In this document: positions 53,301 to 64,000 of the stretch, one piece after another
Position numbering within the stretch: position 1 is the stretch's first letter
How the letters are laid out: each line of letters begins with the position of its first letter
NCBI GenBank assembly: GCA_013397455.1
Contig: VYZB01000024.1
Span: 2,189,470-2,253,469, forward strand
Source: Crotophaga sulcirostris
Lineage: Eukaryota > Chordata > Aves > Cuculiformes > Crotophagidae
Direction of reading: 5' to 3'
Length of the DNA stretch: 64,000 bases
Translations under genes and position numbers: made by a program
The notes under the pieces: model-generated
Databases searched by the model: none
The model's input: only the letters and a program-made list of their open reading frames with translations
Told to the model about the DNA's origin: nothing

Positions 53301-56300
53301 TACACTACTTACTAGCCAAAACTTAGGATTCATAAAGTGAAGGCCAAGATTTTCAAAGAACCCAAAAGAAAATTTTCTCCACTTATAAACAGTACAGGAT
53401 TTTTCTAAACAGATCTGAAGATTTAGCAGAAAACCAGAATGCTACAGTTGGTCCAATACTAGACCTTGCTAGACTTTATTTGCCATTTTTAAGTTTAAGA
53501 CTTGCATGATTAACTTAGGTTATTTTCAAGAAACTAGATTCCAAGGGAAACTAATAACAGATAACATATTAGTTGGATGACAAAGATGTGAATTAGTCTA
53601 GATCACTGAAGATTCTACTCCAGAGTGTTTACAGACTTATAAAAATATAAAATATTCTATTTGTGAAAATGATGTTGTAGAACAAACTTGTACAGGTGAC
53701 CCATCTCTCCCACAATTGTTACAAAGCATCTTTTTTAAACTAAAGGGACAACAGCTTAAGGCAATACAACCTGGAACGTTCAAGGTAAAGAGTACTTTCA
53801 TGTTACAAGTTCTTATGTGTAAGGGCACTGCATCAGGCTAAAGGACAAAGTGATAAGAATAATATTGCTAGTTACTAACAAATGACAGATAAAAGTGCTC
53901 TTCTGGATTCTGATTAAGTGACAGCATTCTACACATTCCTGTGAGTTGAGAAAGTTTGCCTGAGAACAGCAGCTATGTTACATGTGAAGCACAACTAAAC
54001 AAGCATATCTCTATGTTTTCAAATTCCAGGGTGAGTAATGGCTCTTTCCCTCATCTCTACAATGTTAACAGAAGCTCCCTCTCTCCTTCTCGACATGCAG
54101 GAATAACTTGCCATGCTTCAGTTTCCATTAAGACGTACAAATGCATGTGCTGAAAGTAAAGAGAAGTTCTGTAGGACTCCATGGCTGCGAGCCAATGTTT
54201 ACAATTCCCTGGGTGGGAAATACCGGGTGAAAGGCTCTCCACGGCAGGCTCTAGGAGTCTTTGCTGTTGCCGCCAATGACCTTCTGCCTCTGTTTTCAAA
54301 GTAGCTCCCTTGTTAACCCCTTGCACACTGTGTGCATAGAGGCCTTAGGAAACACTTTCTCTGAGAGTCCAAACTCACTTCCAGGCATCTGTTTGACAGA
54401 CTCTGATTTCAGCAGTGGTTATGGGAGTTTGAACTAATATACGTACTCTACATCTGCTGTTGGAACTGTGGCATTGAGACACATTTTTAATAGCCCGGTT
54501 CTGCATGTTACAAAGTAAATGTTCTCAGTGTCAGGCAATGGACATCAGTTTACAGGCACAGGGGTTGTGAAACAGAGCATACTGAGTCTTCAAAAGAGAA
54601 GGAAACATCATATTTACAGAGATATGTTTTATATCTCTCTGACCAGTCAGTAGCAGTGTTGTTTACTGGTAGTGACAATTCTTCTGGGGTCTCCCTGGGA
54701 GGGGAATGATGCTTAAAATTGAAGACAGGCTGAAATGCCATTGGTGCAATGGAGATGCACCACAAGGGAGCACCCGGCGTGGAATGGAGATCCACTACTT
54801 TAAAAGGTTTTGTCGCTCTCCTGCCTGAGAATGAAAAATAAAATATTCAGGTCTCCTCCTGTGTCACATTCCATTTGCTGCTCTGTGAATCACTCCTGGC
54901 TCCTAACTGTTCAGGAAGAGTCCTTATAAAAATGATAAAAATGGACATACAAAAAAGGTCTTCTAACATGTTTATCGTAATATGTAATTCACCCTTGAAA
55001 AGGGAGAATAAATCAAATGGGAACTAATATTCAAGAACTAGTGTAAATGCTCTAATGGTCACAGAGAGGGAGGCAAGACCTCTTATAACATCAACCTTAT
55101 TTGACTCTGGAATAATCAGTTTCATAGTCTGTATGTTTCCTCCTCCTCATCCTCATTAGACAAAAATCTGTTCTCAGAAGCAGTCACTCCATGCAAAAAA
55201 TCCCTACATATTCCCTGCAAAGAAATGAGTGTCTGCCACCTCCAGAAAACTTTCACAGCATTAACAGCCACAGAGGGACAGCAACATCCTATCCTCCTCC
55301 ATGAAATTTCAGAGGAAGTCCTGTAAATAACAGCCCCATGCAGTCAGGAAATCCTTCAAAGCAAGGCTCCATGGATTCTGATGGGGAGAGAAGACAGAAG
55401 CAGTGCTAGAAGCTAGAGTTCCTACAGAGAAACCAAGCTCAAATGCCAGCAGCTCTGGGACTGACACAGATCAACAGTCCCTAAGCTGCTCCATGGTCTA
55501 AAGGTCTAAACCAAAAGGTAGAGAAGGTACAGCACAAGCTGATAAGACCTCATCTATTCCTTCTGACGCAACAAGGGTCATGCATGAAAAGGCTAATGTT
55601 ATGAGGCTGTGTTAAAAAAGCCAACTGGACATCTCATAAAAAGCTCCAACCTAACTCCAAATATGTAAATAATTCCTACTGATTTCAGTGGAAGCTCTAG
55701 GTAGTTAGAGGAAGACCTCTTCAGACAGTGGAACAATTTATATTCAGGTCTAGCCTTGGTTTTAACTGCTAGTATTTTAAAACCTAGTTTTAGAACAAGA
55801 AATTAGAAATAACCTATGTGTTCCCTTAGAAAGTATATAATTCCATCCCCTATATGCTACTTATATTTTCTAGGATGGTGGCAGTCTGCAAAGAAAAGGA
55901 ATTTTTATGACAGCAAACAAAGAACACGTTTAGTTTAGAATATTTTTATTTTTTGCAAATATAATGAGATTATGTTACTGCTGTTTAAAATCATTAATGA
56001 TTCTGGGATCAGAAACTAAGTGTTTTCAAGAATTAAGAGTATGATTGTTTTTACAAGGATACTCTCAGGCTGAATTTAGGCCAAATTAGTTTTTGTAACA
56101 TGAAGCTTTTGCAAAACGTGGGTCTAAATGACCCCTTCTTAAGCTTTTTTAAAAATTATTTACCAAGCATCTTTAAACACCAGATAAGCTTTGCTTTGTT
56201 TCGGGCTACTGCAAGAAAACCTGAAAATTAAACTTGTTTGAAACAAGACTAAAGTAATGCATTAGTGTAATGCAGCAGAAGGAAAGCAGAAGTGAAGTGC

Positions 56301-59300
56301 ACAATATAAAAAACAGAATGGATTTAAAATCTTTTCACTTACAGTAAGGGTGTTATCAGCAATAATAAAAGAGGCTGCTCATGCTTCTTCTGAATAATTG
56401 AAGTGAAGTGTTAGTCTTACAAAATGCCTTGAAATCAATTATGTGAAGGCTCACACTATTTCTTAAAACAATTCTAGGGTGCAATCTTCAGACTGAAAAA
56501 TAATGTAGAATACTGCTGATCACCTCTCTTAGCCATCATGCCATTCGTGCCTCCAGGACCTGGGATGAATGATAGTTGACTGGGAAATGCTGTACGCAAG
56601 AATGCCATGTCTTGTAGCTCACACGTGAGGCACAAACCTAATTTCAACCAATTACATCTCAGGCAAGTACAAAGTAGAATACTTATCACTCCCATAATAA
56701 ATGATGTATAAATCAGCTTCTTTTTCAAAGTTTAAAAGACTTGCCTTCTCCTTGACTGGAGAGGGAACCAATGTACTTACAGGAAATGAAGCCTGTTCCA
56801 ATTAATCTGACTTCCAGTGGTTTTACATATTTTATGACGCATAGTAGCTCATTAGGTGGCAAAGACATGATTTTTTATTTTCATGAGTGTAAAAGATGAA
56901 TCTGTAACGTGGAAAGGAATTTTGGTATCAGTACATTCATGTTGTTAAGTGCAGACCTGCTCTTGAACTTCACTAACTTCATTGGCACTTAAGGAGTTTA
57001 ATTCCTGCCAGTGATCAGCAGTGAGCCATACTCATCTCTACCATAGATGTGACCCTTTCCTTCATCTAGTGTTTTTACATCACTTTGACACCTTGTTCCC
57101 AAATGATGTCTCTAACTGTGAATAAATTACATTTATAGATGCCATTAGGGACTGGAAATGTACAGAGGGTCTCTAAAGGGAGTAAGAATCTGTTTCCCCA
57201 TTTGGTAGGATACACAGCAGTTCGTTATAAGGGTATGAAAAAGGGATCCATGCATGGGAAACAGCACATATTTTAGTAAAACTGAGTGATTTTACGTGTT
57301 GGCTTTCACTAAGGGAAAGAGAGAGTCTTTCAAAACTCTCACAAAACTCTGCAGATTCCTTCTAGTAGGGGACAAGCATCAGAAGAAGCATGTATATAAT
57401 ACCTTCAAGCTTCTAGCATGGCCTATTACTTCAGTTATATGTGTAACATCCTGTTTTCAGCAGTTTTTAACCACCAAAATTTCACTGATTACAATAAGAT
57501 TTTCCATGCTGGATCTCTCTGGAATATACTCAGTTTTATTGGAATTTTTCAGTTGAAGCCACTCAGGGGTTTCCATGAGTGAGATTAGGAAAAATACATG
57601 CTTTGCCCATGTTAAATTCTGGTGACCTTCTTTTTGAGAAGATCTGGTGCCCTCATGTTCTGGAACAAGGGCTGTGGAACTTGGCCTCTATGTCAAGGAG
57701 GTGCCTCTAATGATCCTTGTAAAACTTGGTTTTAAATTGGGCCATATAAAAAATCTGAAACACGGCATGTGCTCAGTAAAGATTTATATTAGTGTATAAT
57801 TCTTGCACTTTTGGAAGGTTTTGTGTTCAATGAGCACACTTCAGACCAGTTCCAGCGGACTCAGCAGGACACCACGGCACATCAAGCTTTTGACCGAGTG
57901 CAGAAAGCCTGTTACTTTATAAATGGTCTATCCCATGTTTGAAGAGGAACCCATCAGACTCAGCCATAGAGATGAAAATAGCTGGACACACAGTATGAAA
58001 GCCAGATTGAGAGAAGAGATTAAGACATCTCCTTGTTGGGCTGAAGAACAATGGGGAGTGGGAGTGCCTGTGGAGGGTTGGGGTGACTGACACTGCCTGA
58101 GAAAGAAGACTATGAACTATGAAGGAAAGAAGAAGGAAAAAATGACTAGTAAGGTGTGTGAGTCTGGGATCAGACAAAAACTTTTAAAAGAGACAGGGAC
58201 TGCTGAGGAAGGCCTGAAGCTGAGAGCAGTGGAGACTGTGAAGTTGGTGAGGGGCATGTCTAGAGTCCAGTGGGAGGGCAGACTTCAAAGAAGATTTGGG
58301 ATGGGAGCTAGATTTAGTGAAGAGAGGAGATCGTGCTGGAGAAGAGGTAGGAATACAGGTTTGAGAGGAAGGAATAGCAGTAGTTACGTCTCGGAAGATG
58401 AATGGGAATCTGGGAAATCCCTTTTCTAGTTTAATCAGCTACGTATGACAGCCATCTACCACAGCCAGATATTCTACTAGCTCAAGTTCAAAAAATCTGA
58501 CTGATGCATAGGTTCAGCCCTGCTGATAAACAGTGTGCATATGAATATAATGCCAAGCGAAGAAATTCCACTTTTCAATACACTTTCCTCACAGAAGAAA
58601 ACTCCACATGTACAAAGAAATAATAGAACAGATGACTTCCATATTTTGCAGCTAAAACCAATACAAAAAAGATCTGCCCTAAAACCAAAAACACAAACAA
58701 AGAAAAAACCAAAGCACTTAATGCCAGAAAGAGCATGTAAGTTCCCAAGGGAAAACAAGCCTGTGGCAAAAAGGGCCAATGGTCACTGGAAGATAGTCCA
58801 AGTACATCCAAAAATGCCATAGAAATATATGTCAATTTAAGTTCATTTACAATAATTCCTTCCTCATCACCTGGGCTACAGACATGCTGTAGCTGCAAAC
58901 CCTGTCACTGCCCAGTGCAGTTGGTTCTCTCCTCTATACACATTGACAGTCTTCACACCAACTTTCACCTTCTTTGGAGAGGCTGCCTATGATCTGCAAG
59001 CTTTACAATTTTTACCTGCAGAAGAATATAACAGTAAGCTGTTCTCTTCTCTTTTTTGTTGTCTATTAGTAGCAAAATCACTTACTACATTGTGTACAGT
59101 AAACCAGGAGTATAAAACTTCCTTAAAAAGTTGCCAATGCCTTAAATGTTTATATAAACAAAGAAAAGAGAAAAACAGTAGCCAGCTAGCATGTTTATGA
59201 AGCCTCCTGTTTTTATCCAATTGTTAATGCTATATTGTGGGCTTTTCCCTAAACCAGATAACTGATTTAATTGATGAGTTAAAAAAGGCAGCATTCACTG

Positions 59301-59438
59301 CTACTGAGGGTCTCCTCTTTGCAGCTGTTGCTGTGATGGGTTGTACTTAATGAAATTTTCTCCCTCTTCCCTCTGAAAACTTAACACCTATAATTTAACA
59401 TTTAAAACACAACCTCTGTTTAATTCACAACAACAAAA

Positions 59439-59450
59439 ATGCATATGCAT
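59439..59450. promoter_or_regulatory. MORE palindrome ATGCATATGCAT (POU-dimer site)
   Basis: The 12-base palindrome exactly matches the published MORE consensus bound by dimers of POU factors such as OCT1 and OCT4. It is embedded in a 14-base perfect palindrome (59438-59451). It lies deep in a large CDK6 intron and could be part of an enhancer. A perfect 12-mer is improbable by chance in 64 kb, but AT-rich sequence makes it less so. Confidence 0.45.
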
Positions 59451-60099
59451 TGAGATCATTCTATTTCTTGTAACAAAATCATTAGATTCATGCAGCAACA
59501 ACTGAACTGCTCCATACACAGTATATAGTTAAAACTGCACAACTGAAGCCAAAATATGCACAGCTAAAAGGAATGTTACAGGGGGGCCTCTCTTAGTGAA
59601 CAAAGCAGGCTCAGTTTGGCTCTTTTTCCCTAGCGCTACCACATCCGCACATCGTTAGTTGGAAAATTCCAGATATATGCTGTAATTTTTTGTGCTTTTT
59701 TTTCCCAGTACACTTGAGGCTTTAGTGTCCAGATGCCATTTTCCCCCCCTTATCTGTCCCTGCTAGTTTGGGTCTTTGCCAGTTGTGGTCAACAATTAAT
59801 ACAGCAAAAGAAAAATACAGTACACTCCCTGGCAACTGGCAGAGGCTCACAGGAAATACCAAATAAAAACTTTATTATGTATTGTTTAACTATTTTGTTT
59901 GCCTGTGGGCCACCCTGTTGTTGGTGTAATTTAGAAAAGCATGCTCCATCTGGATGATCTGTGCGCAGGCTCATTGTTCCCAGAATCTGTCACGCACAAT
60001 CACTGCTTCAGCCTGTGGCCCTCTGCAGAAAGAAGCAAAGGCATGGCAGCCCTCCAGCCTGCATTCCTTTTCATTAGACAACTTGTGATCAAATGTTAG

Positions 60100-60180
60100 A
60101 ATAGAAGAGTAACCTTTTAATATTCATGTAATTAATTTACTTTCCCCTTTAATTATAAACCTTCACGTGAAAAGGAGAAA
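60100..60180. promoter_or_regulatory. Candidate enhancer: homeodomain motifs with palindromic E-box
   Basis: Within about 80 bases lie TAATTAAT (60129-60136), a second AATTATAAA core just after it, and the palindromic E-box TTCACGTGAA (60162-60171). TCACGTGA is the form favoured by MITF/TFEB and USF proteins. The dense arrangement resembles conserved noncoding elements, but conservation cannot be tested here. Confidence 0.3.
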
Positions 60181-63100
60181 ATAAAAAGACTTCCCTTCAT
60201 GATTCTCCTCCCTCCCTCCCTCATCCTTTCTATTTGCTTTTTGGGACATGGAAGGTGCTGGGAGTTTCATTATATATAGGTACCAGTACCTCTGTCTATT
60301 GGAAAATTCTCATGGTCCTAATACGTTAGTGGGCTTTTACTATATGTATTAATTGCTCTGTTACGTGGAATAGATTCTGAATTATAATAGAATGGGATAA
60401 ACTAAATTATTTCCTTCTATATGCCCTTGCAGCATCTGCTTCCTGGTCTTAATCATTGGGGCAATCCATGAAACACAAAACCATTCTTCTATATTTGAAA
60501 ACACAATGGACATCTAATTGAAGTTCCCTTTCATACTAAGGTCAGCATATGACTCAAAATACTGTGTCAGCTGGGATCTTGGCTGTGCAGGCTTAGGTGC
60601 ACAGGCAGCGCTTTGTCAGTTCTGCTTTTCTGGAAAATGGTGCCATTTTTTTCAGCTGAGGTTAGACCAACGCTGAACTGGCTAACATGATGCAAAAGTT
60701 TGCTCCCCACAAGTCAAAAATGTACATTTCCTTGCCAGGGAAAGCATCTGGTCCTCTAAGGTCCCCCCATATGAGTTGATTTCAGCACACTGAAACGGGA
60801 CCCTGATTTCTGTGTGGGTAGTTTACCTCTTTGTGGCTGCAGCCCATTCAAAAGAACCCAATGGTAGTAGATTTTAATTCAAGTAGATGAAGCTGAGATA
60901 GAAATTGCCTGTCTTCAAGTCACAGCATTTAAGTTCTTGTTGCCTGATTTTGACTGCAGTTTCAATAGGCAATAAGGACATTAAGGACTCACAGAAAGCC
61001 ACTTACCATATCAAAGGATGGGGGCCCAAAAGCAGTCAAGTATCCTATATAAGATGCAATGGTTTCTATGACAACTGAGGAAATGATACTGAACTTCACT
61101 CATTTTTCTTTTATTAAATAGGTATGCTGTCATGTTAAGTCTGCAAGTGATCAACATAGATGTAAGTGGTTTTGATTAGTTCATGCACCAACACATCATA
61201 GGAATGGGAAGCAGCATAAGAGATTGTTGAGGTCAGGTGAGCATAAAGATAATGTAACAAGTCAGGATGACTTATATGAGGGCAAGACTTAAAAAGTTTC
61301 TGTAATATCTTTTACTTGATTTCAAAATAGGACTTAATTGAGTTGGAATGAATCTGTATCTGAAGCACCTTTAGTAGAGAATAGAACAAAGTCAATGTAA
61401 TTTTTAATAATAATTGCAAATTCAGGGTATAATATTTCATATATTCACTAGGAAAGAATTTCAGCTATGTGGCAAATTAAACCGTTTGCTTATAAAAAAG
61501 TAGCATCTTCTGTCCAGAAGGCAAAGGAGCAACTGGAAATAAAAATGAATGCAAACACTAAAGTGCAAACACTTTGGCCTAAAGAAACAAGAAGTAAAAA
61601 AAAACCCAACCAAAAAAAACCATCACCAACAAAAATCTTTGTCATTGTATTTAGTATGGCCTCATTTTTCCTGTCAATGCAATGAGTGTTCTGGTCTTTT
61701 TATGCCTTTTCACTTTCTTTTTGCTGTCTTTTCTCCTAGTTCCTTCTATTTACTCTATGCAGAATGCTAGGGATGTGCCATTGAATACGCAATATTTGAG
61801 GGAAACAACGATGTTATGAATTGTGCTAAGTAGAATTCAAAGAAAGAGCTAGGATGAGCTGTATTCTAGGCAGAACACTACAATTTTAAAAATCATTACA
61901 GTATACTTATGACAAGTCATTAAATATGTAACAGAGGTCAAGCTCCTCCTACAATTCCAAACTTCCCCATTTTCAGTTCTTGGCCAAATAAGCTTGAATA
62001 CTAATGTAAAAACTAAGTAATTTAATTTGTGTCAATTTAAATTTAATTTCTGAGAGGATAAAACCCTGAGAAATATGCATAACTGCATATGGATGCTTGC
62101 AAAAATAAAAGAAGAGTAATACACTCACATAAAGAAATTTTCTCTCCTCTGAAGACTAGGAGGTACTGTTAAAATCTTTCATTAAAATAATTATGTTGAC
62201 TAATAGAAAGAACTAATATATTACCTAGGTATTTATCATAGTGGGATAATTTAATGTTGGCCCATAAATATGTATTATGATAAAATGTCTTCAAAAAAGG
62301 CTATGAAAGAAGATTCAAATTTATCTTGATTCAAATTTTTACAGCTCCTGCCACTATGATGTTCTGTTCCGTGATGAGGGAGTCTCAAAATGAATTGTTT
62401 CTGCTGATGGAAATACGACAGCAAAGGCTTAACTGTAGACAAGTTCTTTCCTGATTTCAGAACATAAATCCATAGTTTCTTCAAAAAAGCTTAGCCTGAC
62501 AGAATGTTTCTATAACTTCCCTCATTTCACAGCCTTTTAGTTCCACTGACCAAATCTGGGATCTTTTACAGTGTAAATACTGTCCCAGTGCCATATGTAT
62601 ACCTACACACGTCAGGCAAGGGGAGATTTCCTGAAGACTGAGGTGGAAGCATGCAGGACAGGTTCTGTTGAGCTCCTCACTTGGACAAGGTGCTTATATA
62701 CACATATTAAGTCTTGGAAATAAGCAAAGAAATGTTCAGAGCAGAACATTTCAGTCCTGAAATGAATGTTCATTCACGATTAAAGGCCATCTCTTCTCCA
62801 TTTTCACTAGGAACTATTGAGAGGTCTGTGTTCACACCTCTGAATGGATTCCAGAGCCCAAAGGACATGTAGGGAATCCTCAGAAGAAAACGCTAAACCC
62901 AACAGATACAATTGTCTGTTCAATACTCACGCTGTCTTTTCAGACTTCTGGGGTTAATTACAACTACCGTCTTTTGACTTATTCATGTTATTGATCTAAT
63001 GTAAATCTAATGCAAACATCTTCTCAAGGTACAAGGTGAAAGCTTCTCTGCCATGATGATTTGACTAGCAAAAATGAACAATAAAATTAAGACTAGGATA

Positions 63101-63447
63101 TAAATTTTATTGAAATCTTAACTCACTTCAATTTCACAGGAAGCAGCAAGAGAACAGAAAGCCTATTTCAATGTATATTAAATTAAAAATATATGTTTTC
63201 TTTCACCTTCAGCTGTTCTACAGGGTAAAGTATAAAACACCTTCAATTTTTCCATACTAGTTATCCGTGTACTGTAGCCTACTACCACTGCTTGTGATGT
63301 TACTGAAGGTAAAGAGGAAAAAAATCTCTTTGATTTTTAATATGGTTTAAAAAGCTTCAGGTATTTTGCATATTTTTGATTGTACATGCCTATGATATGG
63401 AAAGATGTTCATGGTTCTCTTATTTCAAAAAATCTTTTTTTACTTGG

Positions 63448-63520
63448 TAGTGTTAGGTTTACAGTTGGACTTGATGATCTAAAAGGTCTTTTCCAACCTA
63501 AACAATTCTGTTATTCTGTG
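63448..63520 (+). mobile_element. CR1 LINE, very short 3' tail
   Basis: The sequence GTGTTAGGTTTACAGTTGGA, then CTTGATGATCTAAAAGGTC, then TTTTCCAACCTAAACAATTC and a terminal TCTGTTATTCTGTG is the classic CR1 3' end. About 70 bases survive. It lies in plus orientation, antisense to CDK6. The left edge is approximate. Confidence 0.88.
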
Positions 63521-64000
63521 TGAAGAATAAATAAGAGAAACTTACTATTGGAGTACCAAGGAGGAACAGCAACACAATACACACAATGATATTGAATACT
63601 CAATATAAATAGGAATCAGCACCCACTTATCACAAACATTTTTATTTCTAAATAATAATTGCTTCCTCAATTTGGTATGAATCTAAGAGTTTTTGAAAGA
63701 TATTTGTATTTTACTTGCTAATAGTGTAAGGGTCAGATTTTGCTTGCTGTGTATCAACTGCAGGAAAAGTAAGTTCTGCGTAAGCATAGCAGTTCCCCTC
63801 TCAGACAACTCAGTGTTTTCACACTATCCTGCACACAAATCTTGTAGAGAAGGGTAAATAATATCTCCTTAATCCTGGTAAATCCATTCTTGATAATAAA
63901 ATTTCTTTAAAAAGGGGAGGGCTAGAGATATCAGGCAGATGTGGATGACAAACATCCCTCAGAACATAAGGGAAATGAGAACAAGTACACATGAAGCGAA

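Overview
The window is vertebrate nuclear DNA, most likely from a bird. It is AT-rich and intron-dominated, with short exons bounded by GT/AG splice sites. It carries 3' tails of CR1 LINEs, the dominant avian retroposon, and a compact solo retroviral LTR. I cannot name the species. There are no operons, ribosome sites or other bacterial features, and almost all open reading frames over 60 codons are chance.

The only gene I can support is CDK6 (cyclin-dependent kinase 6), on the minus strand. The window holds its last four coding exons, matching human residues 180-326: 41580-41689, 19059-19109, 15080-15215 and 12808-12954. Splice phases join exactly, and the bird C-terminal exon gives the same predicted end (residue 326) as human CDK6. 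The exons encode the kinase C-lobe from just after the T-loop threonine to the C-terminus. The ATP-binding lobe, the HRD and DFG motifs and the T-loop threonine lie on exons beyond position 64000.

Layout from low to high coordinates: about 1-12807 is the very long CDK6 3' UTR, with its distal end uncertain. It has perfect 8-mer seed matches for miR-29 (one) and miR-26 (two) and several candidate poly(A) signals. Next come the terminal coding exon, a 2.1 kb intron holding a 324 bp solo LTR with a 6 bp target duplication, the 136 bp exon, a 3.8 kb intron with a perfect 26 bp tandem duplication, and the 51 bp exon. A 22.5 kb intron with a CR1 tail follows, then the 110 bp exon. The last 22 kb is part of the next upstream intron, with a second CR1 tail, a 38 bp duplication, a CpG-rich patch, a POU-dimer (MORE) palindrome and a homeodomain/E-box cluster.

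All three recognisable mobile elements lie antisense to CDK6, as often seen inside genes. I found no undescribed biological system. The most useful leads are the LTR as a possible antisense promoter, the 3' UTR microRNA sites, the GC-rich hairpin at 988-1011 and the MORE site.
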